This document shows positions 1 through 10,000 of a stretch of DNA of 64,000 nucleotides, piece by piece. Below the pieces are notes generated by a model. It searched no databases. It was not told the DNA's origin and worked only from the letters and a program-made list of their open reading frames with translations. This stretch comes from Malassezia japonica. Taxonomy: Eukaryota; Basidiomycota; Malasseziomycetes; Malasseziales; Malasseziaceae. Position 1 is the stretch's first letter; the number at the start of each line of letters is the position of its first letter. The position numbers and the translations under genes were made by a program. The stretch spans positions 1,982,001-2,046,000 of the forward strand of contig NC_083370.1 of NCBI RefSeq assembly GCF_029542785.1, in the 5' to 3' direction.

Positions 1-394
1 CCTTTTCGAAGCGTTCTATGGACTGCTACGCTTCTCAGTTCCCCCCCACTGGATTGTCTGACATGGAGTACCGAGACCTATCTCGCAAGCGGCATCTAGG
101 CGATGTGCCGCCCTGAATTCTAATAGCTTCTCCACTCGATTGGTCTTACTGGACAGCTGCCACGTGTTGTACCTATCCTATATTTAGCGTGCAGCGTGCA
201 GGGTTCATTTGCAAATAATCATACTCGCGCTTAACACCGCCGTACACCGCCCTTTGGCGTTCCTATGCAGATCGCTTAAAAGATGGGTGCTTGCGACTCC
301 GTGTACCGATAAAATCATTCCGAGCGGTGCTAAGCATAACTTTCTTCCGAATGCATACGCTATAATGGGAAGAAGAATTATAGTACTAGTCTAT
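1..394. other. Intergenic region, left edge
   Basis: About 390 bases downstream of the minus-strand sugar transporter, which stops at 395. I see no conserved reading frame. A CACGTG hexamer lies at 161-166, but its target gene, if any, is outside the window. The long plus-strand reading frame that begins here is the antisense shadow of the transporter. Confidence 0.6.
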
Positions 395-2168
395 CTAGAA
401 ATCTTTGTCGCCCACGCGCAGATCACTAGCCTTGTTTTGCATATCCGGGTCTGGAAGGCCGGCAACACCGCCCACCTCCTGAACACGCGTCTCCACATCC
501 TGCTTGACACCGAGACGAGTGTCGTATCCTTCCGGAACCCACTTTGTCGAAGTCCATGCCTTGACGTTAGGGTCCAGGTACATGTCATTGGCAGCCTCGA
601 GAGTAAGGTTGTTGGTCTCGTAGAGGAAGAAGTATACAATGAGGAAGTTGGCCACATTACATCCAACAAAGATGTAGCCGTAGTAGAAATTGATGTCGCC
701 GGTGATAGGCGGGGTGAAGAACCCAATGCAGAAGTTCCAGACCCAGTTGCTCATCGTGGCCAAGGCGTATTGCTTGGTACGCGTCTGAGGAGCACAAAAC
801 TCGGCAATGGCCGACCACACACCGGGGCCCCAGGTACTAGCAAATGCGAGAATGTAGAAGCAAGCAGAACAAATCATCAGTGTGCCGATCGACTTGTTGT
901 ACCCGTCCGAGTGGGCGGGGTTCGGCGGTTCACCCGAGAGGTGGAATGCAATGGGCTTACCCACAACACCGGCCGTTGCGAAAATGATGAGCCACATCAC
1001 CATCCAGGCAGCACCAACAAGCAGACACATACGACGACCGAAACGGTCCAGAGCGTACAAGCCCCAGAAGGTAGTACCAGTGTTCACAGCACCAAGAATA
1101 ATCTGGGTAATGTACGAGTCGCTGATGCCGACCGACTGGAAAATGGTAGCACCATAGTAGAAGAAGTAGTTGGCACCGGTAAGCTGTTGTCCGGATTGAA
1201 GGAGCATACCAAGAACAGTGCGGTACAGCGTCTTGTCTTCCCAGCGGAAGCAGTCGAGCCAGCCCTTTTGCTCCACCTTCGAGTCTTCCAGCACTTCCTG
1301 CTTAATGTCGTAAAATTCAGTCAAAACATAAGGATCGTTATCTTCCACGCCACGGACCATGGCCAAAACGTGCAGCATCTCATCGTAGCGGCCACGCGAC
1401 CCGAGCCAACGCGGGCTCTCCGGGCAGAACAAGATACCCACACCCAAAATCAGCGCCCAGGCAAAGCCAAGACCAATCGGAACGCGCCATTGGGCCGACG
1501 ATGGGTTAAGACCGAGTGAAGTGGGCTGCTTTTGCCATTGAGGGTATTGAAGAGAGCCGCCGGAACTGTAGTACCGCGTACCATAGCAAGTGACATAAGA
1601 CAAAAGAATGCCAAGCGTAACAAACAGTTGGTAGGTGCCGACGAGTGCACCACGCACCTGGCGGGGCACCGTTTCGGACTGGTAAAGAGGGACAGCCGCA
1701 CTAAGCCAGCCAATTGCAATACCGACGATCAGACGGCCAATGGCAATTTGCTGCCAGGCGCTCACGGAGGACACCTGGATAATAAGACCCACGAGACAGA
1801 TTACACAACCAGTGGTAATACCAATCTTGCGGCCAAAGCGGTCGGCGACGGGCGAGCCGCACAGCGCTCCCACAATAGCACCAATGCTAAGAAGACCCAC
1901 AATGAGACCTTGGTACCAAGAATTCCATTTGAAAGGGAACGCAGCTGGGTTCGTAGGGTCAGGGTGGTATTCCGCAAAGCGGATCATAAAGTCTTCCATG
2001 AGCATGAGATCGGCAATTTGACCCGTGTCCCTGCATCGGTGTCAACAACCATCCTTCCAAGAAAATAACATACCATCCGAAAAGAAAGCCACCCATAGAG
2101 GCGAGGATCGCCACCAGGTAGGTAACGATACCCACGGGTGAACCATACACTTTGTGGCGCAGCTTCAT
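395..2168 (-). CDS. Sugar (hexose) transporter, MFS sugar-porter family
   Basis: Plasma-membrane monosaccharide transporter with 12 predicted membrane segments, 576 aa. Exon 1 is 2074-2168 and exon 2 is 395-2030; the intron 2031-2073 (43 nt) is the longest confident one in the window. Splicing restores the family motif FGWDTGQI in the first membrane segment, which fixes both the intron and the ATG at 2168. Other visible motifs are DRFGRK after segment 2, PESPRWL before the central loop and DRFGRRM in the second half. Codon use is strongly biased to C/G-ending codons, as expected of a highly expressed gene. The family includes high-affinity glucose permeases and the Rgt2/Snf3 sensors; the short C-terminal tail argues for a transporter rather than a sensor. 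Substrate is inferred from family only. Confidence 0.9.
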
Positions 2169-2944
2169 GGTGTCGCAAGTGTGGGGCTACTGTTCAGAGC
2201 TGAGCTCCGTTTTGAAAGAGCCTTCGCGCTCAGCCAGGTTCTTTCCCCGGCGCGTTTTTTTTTTGCAAAGCGCATCTGACGCGTCGAGACCCAAGTGGGG
2301 CGCGTCAGGGGATTGGTCACGAACCAAATTTTCTGCAGGTTTAATCCCATATGCCACTAGGCGCACTTTTTATTTCCAATTATTGGCCGCGACTATATAC
2401 ATTGTGGGGTACACCGCAGCCGCGCAAACGATTCCGACGCCATGCTGCGGCTGACCATCGATCTGCGAGCGTAGGCGATACGCTGATTGTGGATTACCGT
2501 CTAATTTACGTAGGATTCGTAACTAGGGCAGAGAATGTAAACGACTCTTCAGATTAGACGGGTGCCATAAAACTCGAAGCACATCCGTACGGCATAAATC
2601 AGCTCGTTTGTTGATAGGGAGTGCGCCTCCATCCTCACTCGTTTCGGGCTTAGTGCGGGACTAGAAAAGTTCGGCCAAATGATCATGCATCCCCATACTT
2701 CTCGTTCAGCGCGCAGCCCTTGTCTGACGCATGTCGATAGGCTATGTAATCTAGATGGGCTATGCTACGCAGGCCACCCTCTCAGCAGCAGCCAAGTTCT
2801 ATTCAGGCCACGATCGTTTATGTTTTCATTATAACACATTGCATTGTATCCCGTATCTACAGCCTCCCTATTTTTAAACTGTGCAAGACTATCCTGTGTG
2901 TTAGCAATGTCCGTAGAGCTTGCCAAGTTTGCTGCCCGTGTAGC
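2169..2944. promoter_or_regulatory. Long upstream region of the sugar transporter
   Basis: Among the longest gaps in an otherwise packed window, suggesting a regulated promoter for the sugar transporter to its left. On the minus strand a TATA-like stretch (complement of CTATATAC, 2393-2400) lies roughly 225 bases upstream of the ATG, and TTGGTCACGAACCAA (2313-2327) has 5-bp inverted arms. A pyrimidine tract in the coding sense lies near 2253-2265. No protein with family resemblance was recognised. Confidence 0.4.
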
Positions 2945-3476
2945 TCAGAGACGAAGGTTGTGTTTGGCTATTCTTCTTTGGTCGATCATCAATGTGATTA
3001 CAGTTTGGGGCGACACGTTGTACACATCATAGCGAAGCAGATAGACTGCCCAACAGGCAACAAACAAGGCAAGAGGGAGCAACATACCAATTCCTCTGAC
3101 CCACGTTTGAAAATATCGGTGCAGTGCCCAACCCGCTCTCGTGCGAGGCAGGGTAGCCGAAGCCAACCAGGGCAAGCGACCCAGCGGCGCTTTCGACGCA
3201 GGCCCCTCAACTTGACCTGTCGCTCAATCCCGAAGGAGAGCGGCATAAACCAAGGAAGTGACTACGCCGTCCACGCCGCTGCCCATCCCGTAGGACAGGT
3301 TTCGACTCTCGAAGACGGGAACGCGGAGCCACGGTACTAGTCGCCGGGTCCGAACTTTGTGTCTGGTGTAAGTCGGCCACCCTTCGGGCGACGTACCTTC
3401 TTGGATTATGTTCAAAGAGAACCCGAATTTTTTTCTGCGCGCCTCTTCTCCCCTCTGCTGACTCAGCAGCCTTCAT
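2945..3476 (-). other. Doubtful minus-strand reading frame with an internal TGA
   Basis: An ATG at 3476, a plausible 34-nt intron at 3363-3396 (GTACGT donor, CTTAC branch, CAG acceptor) and a second exon give a 72-aa basic peptide ending at TGA 3224-3226. The same frame continues past this TGA, open for about 90 more codons to 2945, and that part holds one convincing membrane segment (around LLPLALFVACWAVYLL). Readings: a real small membrane protein with a missed splice, a broken gene, stop readthrough, or chance. I do not recognise the product. The ATG is only 26 bases from the SF3B4 start on the other strand. Confidence 0.2.
3456..3468. promoter_or_regulatory. TGCTGACTCAGCA palindrome upstream of SF3B4
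   Basis: Perfect 13-base palindrome with a TGACTCA core, the classic site of Gcn4/Cpc1-type bZIP factors; the flanks make it identical to a Maf-type recognition element. It ends 34 bases before the SF3B4 start codon. An identical copy lies at 6972-6984. Role inferred from motif knowledge. Confidence 0.5.
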
Positions 3477-3502
3477 CGGGCGAAGCGACGCTCGCCGCGA
3501 CC

Positions 3503-4244
3503 ATGTCTCGTGAGATTGAGCGGAACCAGGACGCGACATGCTACGTCGGCAACTTGGATGACCGCGTCACTGACGAGCTGATGTGGGAGCTGATGTACCA
3601 GGCCGGCCATGTCGTCCATGTGAATATGCCCAAAGACCGCGTGTCGCAGCTGCACCAGGGCTTTGCCTTTGCCGAATTCCATACCGAGACCGACGCACAG
3701 TACGCGTGTCTTATTCTGAATGGAATCAAGCTCTTTGGCAAGCCAATTCGTGTGAATATGGCGGCCGCCGATACCAAAGAGCCGATGGACATCGGTGCGA
3801 ACCTTTTCATCGGCAACCTCGACTCGAGCGTTGACGAACGCACCCTGTATGATACCTTTAATACCTTTGGCACGATCCTCGGCACTCCCAAGGTACGTTC
3901 TACTGCTCACCCAGATCATGCGCGACCCTGCGACGGGCGAATCAAAGAACTATGGATTTGTGTCGTTCGACTCGTTTGAGGCGTCCGACGCTGCGATCGA
4001 AGCCCTGAACAACCAGTACCTTGCCAACCGTCCGATGACAGTCGACTATGCCGAAAAGAAGGACGCGCGCCACGGCGAGAAGCACGGCACCGCCGCCGAG
4101 CGCCTCGTGGCGGCGCAAGCGCGCAAGAACCAAATCCTTGGTACACTGCACGAAGCCAACGGCTCCTATGCCACCCCGACGCCTGCATGGAGCTCCGAGG
4201 TGTTTGCTGCCCCCCCCGGCCCCGGCGCGTCGCCTGCCCCGTAG
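3503..4244 (+). CDS. HSH49: Splicing factor 3b subunit 4 (SF3B4/Hsh49)
   Basis: U2 snRNP SF3b subunit that contacts pre-mRNA beside the branch site; nuclear. 239 aa from two exons (3503-3892, 3915-4244) around a 22-nt intron at 3893-3914. Two RRMs are visible: RRM1 about residues 13-90 (RNP2 CYVGNL, RNP1 QGFAFAEF) and RRM2 about 100-180 (RNP2 LFIGNL, RNP1 KNYGFVSF). The intron falls between FGTILGTPK and [11 protein letters not shown], inside RRM2, so frame and homology fix it. The short low-complexity tail ends GPGASPAP. Start chosen at the first ATG giving the family N terminus [17 protein letters not shown]. Length is close to yeast Hsh49 and far shorter than the proline-rich animal SF3B4. 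Confidence 0.95.
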
Positions 4245-4430
4245 CCTGTAGTCCCCCCCCGAGATACCCCAGGCCACGTGGCATTTACTGTGCCAAGCAG
4301 GCCCGCCAACAAGCCACGCGACGGCGGTTGCGCGCTTGCCGTCCCCCGAGCCTATTGGCGCGGTGAGTGGAACAGGAACGATCCGACTCGCGTAACGAGC
4401 GTGTTGCGTCCAGCAGACGACGCATATACT

Positions 4431-6071
4431 ATGACAGGCCGCGTCCTCGTACTCCGCGTCCTTGTCCTGAGCGCTCTGGCACTGGCGGTGCTGCCGGGTC
4501 TGGTCCTGGGCTCTGTCGGCGACCAGTCGCCCAAGTTCCAGCGGTGCGTCGCGTCATGCAAGACGGATACATGCCGGAATCATAAGCCACTTCCCTTTAC
4601 GGACGACACAATTGTGCCGTCTGACCCTCTGCCGTGGTACCTGGTCCTGACCGGCTGGACGTGCGAGACGAACTGCGAGTATCACTGCACGCATCGCATC
4701 ACGAACGAGGCGCGCAAGCGCGTACAGGACCTACGGGAGCAGATGTACGACCGCCTGAACAGCGAGCAGGCTGAGCTGCGCAGACAGCACGACCGCTGGC
4801 GCAATCAGCTCGCACAGCAGGAAGCGGGCCAGAGCCTGGACCCTGCGTGCGACGGCGACGCATATTCCGACGCGGACGGCGAGTGTGTCCCCCTCATGCT
4901 CAAGCCGCCTGCGCCCCTGCTGTCCGAGAGCGAAGTGCGACGGCAGACCGAGGAGCGCATCCACGCCGAGCTCTACTTTATGCACCCCGTCGAGAAGCAG
5001 ACGGTGCAGTTCTTTGGCAAGTGGGCGCAGCTACGTGTGCTCGGCATGCAGGAGCCCTTTTCTGTGCTCTTTTCGCTCATGAACCTCGGCGTGCAGCTCT
5101 ATGCGTACAGGTACATTCTGCTCGACCTCCTGCCAGGGACCTTTCCGCTGAAATCGACCTACCTGCGCCATGCGGTGATTGCTAGTGTCGCGTGGGGCGC
5201 GAGTGCCATTTTCCATACTCGCGATCTGTGGTGGACGGAGCGCTTTGACTACTTTATGGCTGCAGCCGTGCTCCTGTCGGGCTTCTTTTTCACGCTGTGC
5301 CGTGTCATACACGCGAAACAAGGCAGCGTACTCTACCACCGCTTGATGGTCGGGTGCATCGGCGCGTGGGTGCTGCATGTGCTGTACCTCCTCTCGCACC
5401 GGCGCCTGGACTACTCGTACAACATGACTGCGTGCCTCACGGTCGGCGTGCTGCACAACCTCTTGTGGCTCCTTGCGGCGTTTGCGCCGCGCACCGTGCA
5501 CTCCTTTGCCGTGCTCCTCGGAGGCGACGCGCAGGTGGGTGCAGTGTCGGGTAACAGCAAGCACGACGAGCACGACCACGGCCACGCCCGGAACTGGCGG
5601 ACCATTTCGCCGTCGCAGCAGCAGCAGCTCGTCCTGCTCGTCCTGGTGATGTTTTGCGCGCCCGGCCTCGAGCTCTTCGACTTTCCGCCAATTTTGCGCC
5701 TGATTGACGCGCACGCGCTGTGGCACCTCAGCACGGTCCCGATCTCTTTGTACTGGTACTACTGGCTGGCGCAGGATGCGCGCGACTGCGTCGTGACCCA
5801 CAACTGGAAGCTCGACCAGCACGCGCACGTCACCGACGTGGACGACCTCCTCGCGCGGTCACACCACAGCAAGGTGCCGGACAGCGCGTCACACCTGCCG
5901 CTCACGGTCGAACCGGCTGCAGGTGCCTCGGAAGGATCCTCCGCCTCGCCAGCGACTCCTGTCCCGCTCGACGAGGCTTGGGGACGTGCACAGAGCCTGC
6001 TGGAGCAGTGGAGTGCGTGGGGCCTGGATGCTCTGCGTGCCTTGCGTGCGATGCTCATTACGCAATCGTGA
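4431..6071 (+). CDS. PER1: GPI-anchor lipid-remodelling protein Per1 (PGAP3 family)
   Basis: ER membrane protein that removes the sn-2 acyl chain of GPI anchors during lipid remodelling. 546 aa, intronless. An N-terminal signal peptide (LVLSALALAVLPGLVLGSVGD) is followed by the cysteine-rich luminal region (CVASCKTDTC, CETNCEYHC), then about seven membrane segments. Conserved family histidines are present in SAIFHTRD and HALWHLSTV, the presumed metal-dependent hydrolase residues of the CREST superfamily. It is longer than usual for the family (about 350 aa) because of a charged stretch around residues 95-190 and an extra loop and tail. The ATG at 4431 is chosen because it starts the signal peptide. 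With PIG-U nearby, two GPI-anchor genes sit within 9 kb. Confidence 0.92.
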   Translation: MTGRVLVLRVLVLSALALAVLPGLVLGSVGDQSPKFQRCVASCKTDTCRNHKPLPFTDDTIVPSDPLPWYLVLTGWTCETNCEYHCTHRITNEARKRVQDLREQMYDRLNSEQAELRRQHDRWRNQLAQQEAGQSLDPACDGDAYSDADGECVPLMLKPPAPLLSESEVRRQTEERIHAELYFMHPVEKQTVQFFGKWAQLRVLGMQEPFSVLFSLMNLGVQLYAYRYILLDLLPGTFPLKSTYLRHAVIASVAWGASAIFHTRDLWWTERFDYFMAAAVLLSGFFFTLCRVIHAKQGSVLYHRLMVGCIGAWVLHVLYLLSHRRLDYSYNMTACLTVGVLHNLLWLLAAFAPRTVHSFAVLLGGDAQVGAVSGNSKHDEHDHGHARNWRTISPSQQQQLVLLVLVMFCAPGLELFDFPPILRLIDAHALWHLSTVPISLYWYYWLAQDARDCVVTHNWKLDQHAHVTDVDDLLARSHHSKVPDSASHLPLTVEPAAGASEGSSASPATPVPLDEAWGRAQSLLEQWSAWGLDALRALRAMLITQS

Positions 6072-6101
6072 GTAGATGCGTCTGTATACCTGTAGACTGG
6101 A

Positions 6102-6934
6102 CTACATAAAGTCGTCGTCGTCGAGCGCTTCGCCGCCGTACGCCTCCAAGTCGACCCTGCATTAGCGAAAGTACGTACGTGTTCTTGGCACTCGACGTGC
6201 CCACCTGCTTGGGCTTGTTCGTGACCGGACGCTTGGCGTTGCCGCCGGTGCGCTTCAGCTCCTGGTCGGCCTTGACCTTGTTTTCGGCGAGCTCGCGCAG
6301 CTTGGTCGAGCCCTTGCGCATGTCCACATCACGCAGACCGTTCGTGGTGAGCAGCGCAAGGAAGTGAGGGAAGAAGTTTTTGTCAAAGCCCGCACGGCCG
6401 GCCTTGGGCTTGATAAAGCTCTCGTACACCTCGTCGGCGTATTTTTCCCATTCGGCCTTGGTCGAGGGCTGCGCGCCGGCGAGGCCGCTCGACGGCACGG
6501 GCACCGAGGGCTTCGCATCATCCTTCGGCTCCGAAAGGCTCGCGTCGCCGAGGAGCGCGGCGGCATTATCAAGGTCCGACTTCATCTCGGCCTCGCGCTC
6601 GCGACGGCGGCGCTCGGCCTCGTCCACGGGTCCGTCCCAGTCCTCGAGACCAGTCTCCTCGCCAGCGACACCACGGCGATTGACCTCGGCGCCCTTGCCG
6701 AGGTTCTTCTTCGCCTTGCCGGGCTTCACGACAGGCTTCGGCGCAGGCTTGGGGGCCGGCTTAGGCTTTTCTTCCTCCTCCGCATCCCAGTCATCCTGCG
6801 TCAGGGAGGCAACGTACCGGCTCCTCCTCCTTGTCCTCGTCTTCAAAGCGGCGGCGGCCCACAGCACGGGCCACAGGCTGCACCTCTTCGTCGTTTTCTG
6901 CGTAAGATGCGCGCTACCTACCCCAGTCGCTCAT
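6102..6934 (-). CDS. HCR1: Translation initiation factor eIF3 subunit j (Hcr1)
   Basis: eIF3-associated factor acting in start-codon selection, 40S binding and ribosome recycling; cytoplasmic. 254 aa in four exons: 6922-6934 (only 13 nt), 6818-6897, 6179-6795 and 6102-6156, with introns 6898-6921 (24 nt), 6796-6817 and 6157-6178 (22 nt each). The spliced N terminus MSDWENDEEVQPVA and the C terminus ALDDDDFM are family signatures and confirm both end exons. A KPAPKPAPKP run and a charged coiled region precede the conserved core (EWEKYADEVYESFIKP, FFPHFLALLTTNGLRDV). The 24-nt intron is a multiple of three, but its retention would bring an in-frame TAG at once. It faces Per1 tail to tail, 30 bases apart. 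Confidence 0.95.
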
Positions 6935-6971
6935 ACCGAAAAAGAACGCCTATCGATGTCGTTTGGATCTT

Positions 6972-6984
6972 TGCTGACTCAGCA
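6972..6984. promoter_or_regulatory. TGCTGACTCAGCA palindrome between eIF3j and IleRS
   Basis: Same 13-base palindrome as at 3456-3468, here in the 103-bp divergent promoter of eIF3j (ATG 6934, minus) and mitochondrial IleRS (ATG 7038, plus). The TGACTCA core is the general-amino-acid-control element; aminoacyl-tRNA synthetases are known targets of Gcn4-type factors, so the placement is sensible. Confidence 0.5.
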
Positions 6985-7037
6985 TCTTCCTCGATTTCGC
7001 ACGGATGGTGTGGTGGGCGGGGCGCTGCCCGGCTAGG

Positions 7038-10000
7038 ATGCGCACGCTGTGCACGTCTGCGCGCCTCTTGGCATCGGCCAAGAAAGGAGGGGCGGAGCAT
7101 ACGTACCGCGACACGCTATGCCTGCCGCAGACAGCATTTAGCTTGCGCGCACGCGCGAGCGAACGCGAGCCCAAATTTCGGCACGCGACGACCACCGGCC
7201 TGTACCGCTGGCAGCGCGAGCACCTCGGCGAGGGAGAGCGTGAGTTTGTCTTGCACGATGGGCCGCCGTATGCAAACGGCAGCCTGCACATGGGTACGTC
7301 GCTCGGCTGACACAGGCCACGCACTGAACAAGATTCTCAAAGACTTTATTATCCGGTACCAAATCCTCCAAGGGCGCCGCGTACATTACATGCCGGGCTG
7401 GGACTGCCACGGCCTCCCGATAGAGCTCAAGGCAGTGGCCGAGGCCAAGCAGCACGGAATTCAAGAAATGACCTCGACGCAAATCCGCGAGGCCGCACGC
7501 AAGGTCGCCTACCGAGAAATGGCCGGCCAGCGCGACGCGTTCCAGGAGTTTGCCATCATGGCCGACTGGTCAGACGATTGCACCTACCGCACCATGGACT
7601 TTTCGTACGAAGTTACACAGCTCGAGCTGTTTGCACGCATGGTCGGCCAGGGGCTGATTGAGCAGCACTTTCGTCCGGTGTACTGGTCGCCCTCGTCACA
7701 CACGGCGCTGGCCGAGGCGGAAATTGAGTACGATGAGCGCCACCGCTCGCGCAGCGCCTATCTGGCATTTGGGCTGCAGCCTACAGATGCGCTGCGCGCC
7801 AAGCTGGGGACGGATGCGCCAGTTTCCCTTGCGGTGTGGACCACGACGCCGTGGTCGCTCCTCGGAAATATGGCGCTGGCTGTGTCTCCAGAGGCGCGCT
7901 ACTCGGTGGTGCGCACTCCCCAAAACCAGCACCTGATTGTCGCCAGCGAGCTGCGCGAAACGCTGCACGACATTCCGCTGGGCCTCGCCGTGAAAGGCGA
8001 GCGCGCACGCCTCGGCGACACGGAAGAAATCACGTCCTTTGACGGCACAGACCTCGTCGGGTCCACGTACACGTTTGGCCTAATGGCCCCGAACGAGACG
8101 CGCGAAATTCTCGCCGCGCCGTTTGTGACAACGACGTCGGGTACGGGTATCGTGCACATGGCCCCTGCGCACGGCCAGGAAGACTATGATCTTTGGCGCG
8201 ACTCGGGACGCCTAGCAAAGCAAGGCCTGGTGTCGCCTGTCGACGACCACGGCCGTTTTGTCCCGGAGCAAGGCCTCGGCACGACACCTGCGCTGCAGCA
8301 AGGCATTGCTCTACTCGAGGGCCAGGAAGCGCTGTATGGCGGCAACCAGGCCATTCTTGCGCTCCTGCACGAGCACGGTATGTTGCTTGGTGAGCAGCCG
8401 TACCGGCACAGCTACCCCATCGACTGGCGCACCAAGCAGCCGCTCCTGGTCCGTGCGACGGCGCAGTGGTTTGCCGACCTGTCGCATGTCGGTCCTGCTG
8501 CCCAGGCGGCGCTCGAGCCCGTGCAGTTTGTGCCGGCGACCGGCCGCAACCGCCTGCAGAGCCTTGTCGGCCGCCGCTCGGAGTGGTGCATTTCGCGGCA
8601 GCGTGCGTGGGGCGTACCGCTTCCCGTGGTGTACAATGCCGCGACGGGCGACGCGCTCCTTAGCGAGGAGAACGTGGAGCATATTCTTGCTGTCTTTCGT
8701 GAGCACGGCACGATGGACGTGTGGTGGACGCTGCCGCCCGAGACGTTTGTCGCACCCGCCTACCAAACGCCCGGCACGCAGTGGATGGTCAAGAAGGATA
8801 CGTTGGACGTGTGGTTCGACAGCGGATCCTCGTGGGCCGTCCTGCAAAATGCACTCGGCGCGACGCAGTGCTCGTCCGAACCGTGTGCCGACGTCTATCT
8901 AGAAGGCACGGACCAGCACCGCGGCTGGTTCCAGTCCTCGCTCTTGACGCGCAAATCCGCGTGCGGCGATGGGGCCGCGGCACCGTACGCCCACCTGCTC
9001 ACGCACGGCTTTGTCGTCGACGATGCGGGCCGCAAAATGTCCAAGTCGCTCGGCAACGTCGTGGTGCCGAGCACCTTTTTGCACGGCGACCAGTCGAAAG
9101 GCGTCGCTGCGCTTGGTACCGACGTGCTGCGCTGGTGGGCGGCCAAGACGGACTATACGCGCGACATTCCCATCAGCCCCCTGATCATGAAGCACGCGAG
9201 CGACGAGGTGCGCAAGCTGCGCAACACGGCGCGTTTCCTGCTTGCGAACCTTGGCGGCGTTGCGCCTGGCGTTGCGCTTCCTGCGGAGCGTACGCTGCTA
9301 GACCGGTACGTGCTGCATGAGCTGTACGTGCTGGACGAGGCATGCCGTGCGGCGTATGCCAAGTTTGACTTTGCCAAGGTCACGCGCCGCCTGAACGAGT
9401 TTGTCACTACCACGCTTTCGGCCCTGTACTTGGACGTGGCCAAAGATCCGCTGTATGCCGGCGGCGCGACGCGCCCTGCGATCCTTGCAGTGATGGACCG
9501 CATTCTGTATACCACGACCTGCATCCTTGCCCCCCTTCTCCCCCACCTCGCTGAGGACATTCACTGGTACCGTGCCGAGCACGCAGACGACCCCAAGGAA
9601 GGCGACGCGATCCCCTCCTTCTTCCAGCAGGCCTGGGCTCCGGCCGACGCCGCATGGCATGATGCGCCGCTCGCCGAGCGCATGCAGACGGTGCTGCAGC
9701 TGCGCTCAGACGTCTATGTGCTGCTGACCAAGTGCAAAGAGGAGCAGCTCTTAAAGTCTGCGCCGGAATGTGCTGTGGACCTCGTCGTGTCCCCTGAGAC
9801 GGCAGCGGTGCTCCACGAACACAACGGTACGTCGCTCGACTGACCCAGACCACCTCGCCGACCTGTTTATGGTCGCCTCGCTCGGTGTGCACACGGATCC
9901 TGCACAGGTCCCGACCGACGGCGCATGGCACCGCTCGAGTGCGACGGCGCACGGCCAAGTCTATATGCGCCCCTCGCCGCTGGAAAAGTGCCCGCGGTGC

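Noticed and set aside
209..1519. 436-codon plus-strand reading frame
   Set aside because: Exact antisense of the sugar transporter; no family features of its own, and the minus strand carries all MFS motifs.
3047..3088. 42-nt minus-strand segment with GTATGT and CAG ends
   Set aside because: It lacks the CTNAY branch motif near the acceptor that all confident introns here show, and it removes the only membrane helix of the frame.
3393..3466. Possible plus-strand 5' UTR intron of SF3B4 ending CTGACTCAG
   Set aside because: The CTGACTCAG belongs to the TGCTGACTCAGCA palindrome that recurs at 6972-6984, where it is not next to an intron; the donor GTACCT is poor. Not excluded without cDNA.
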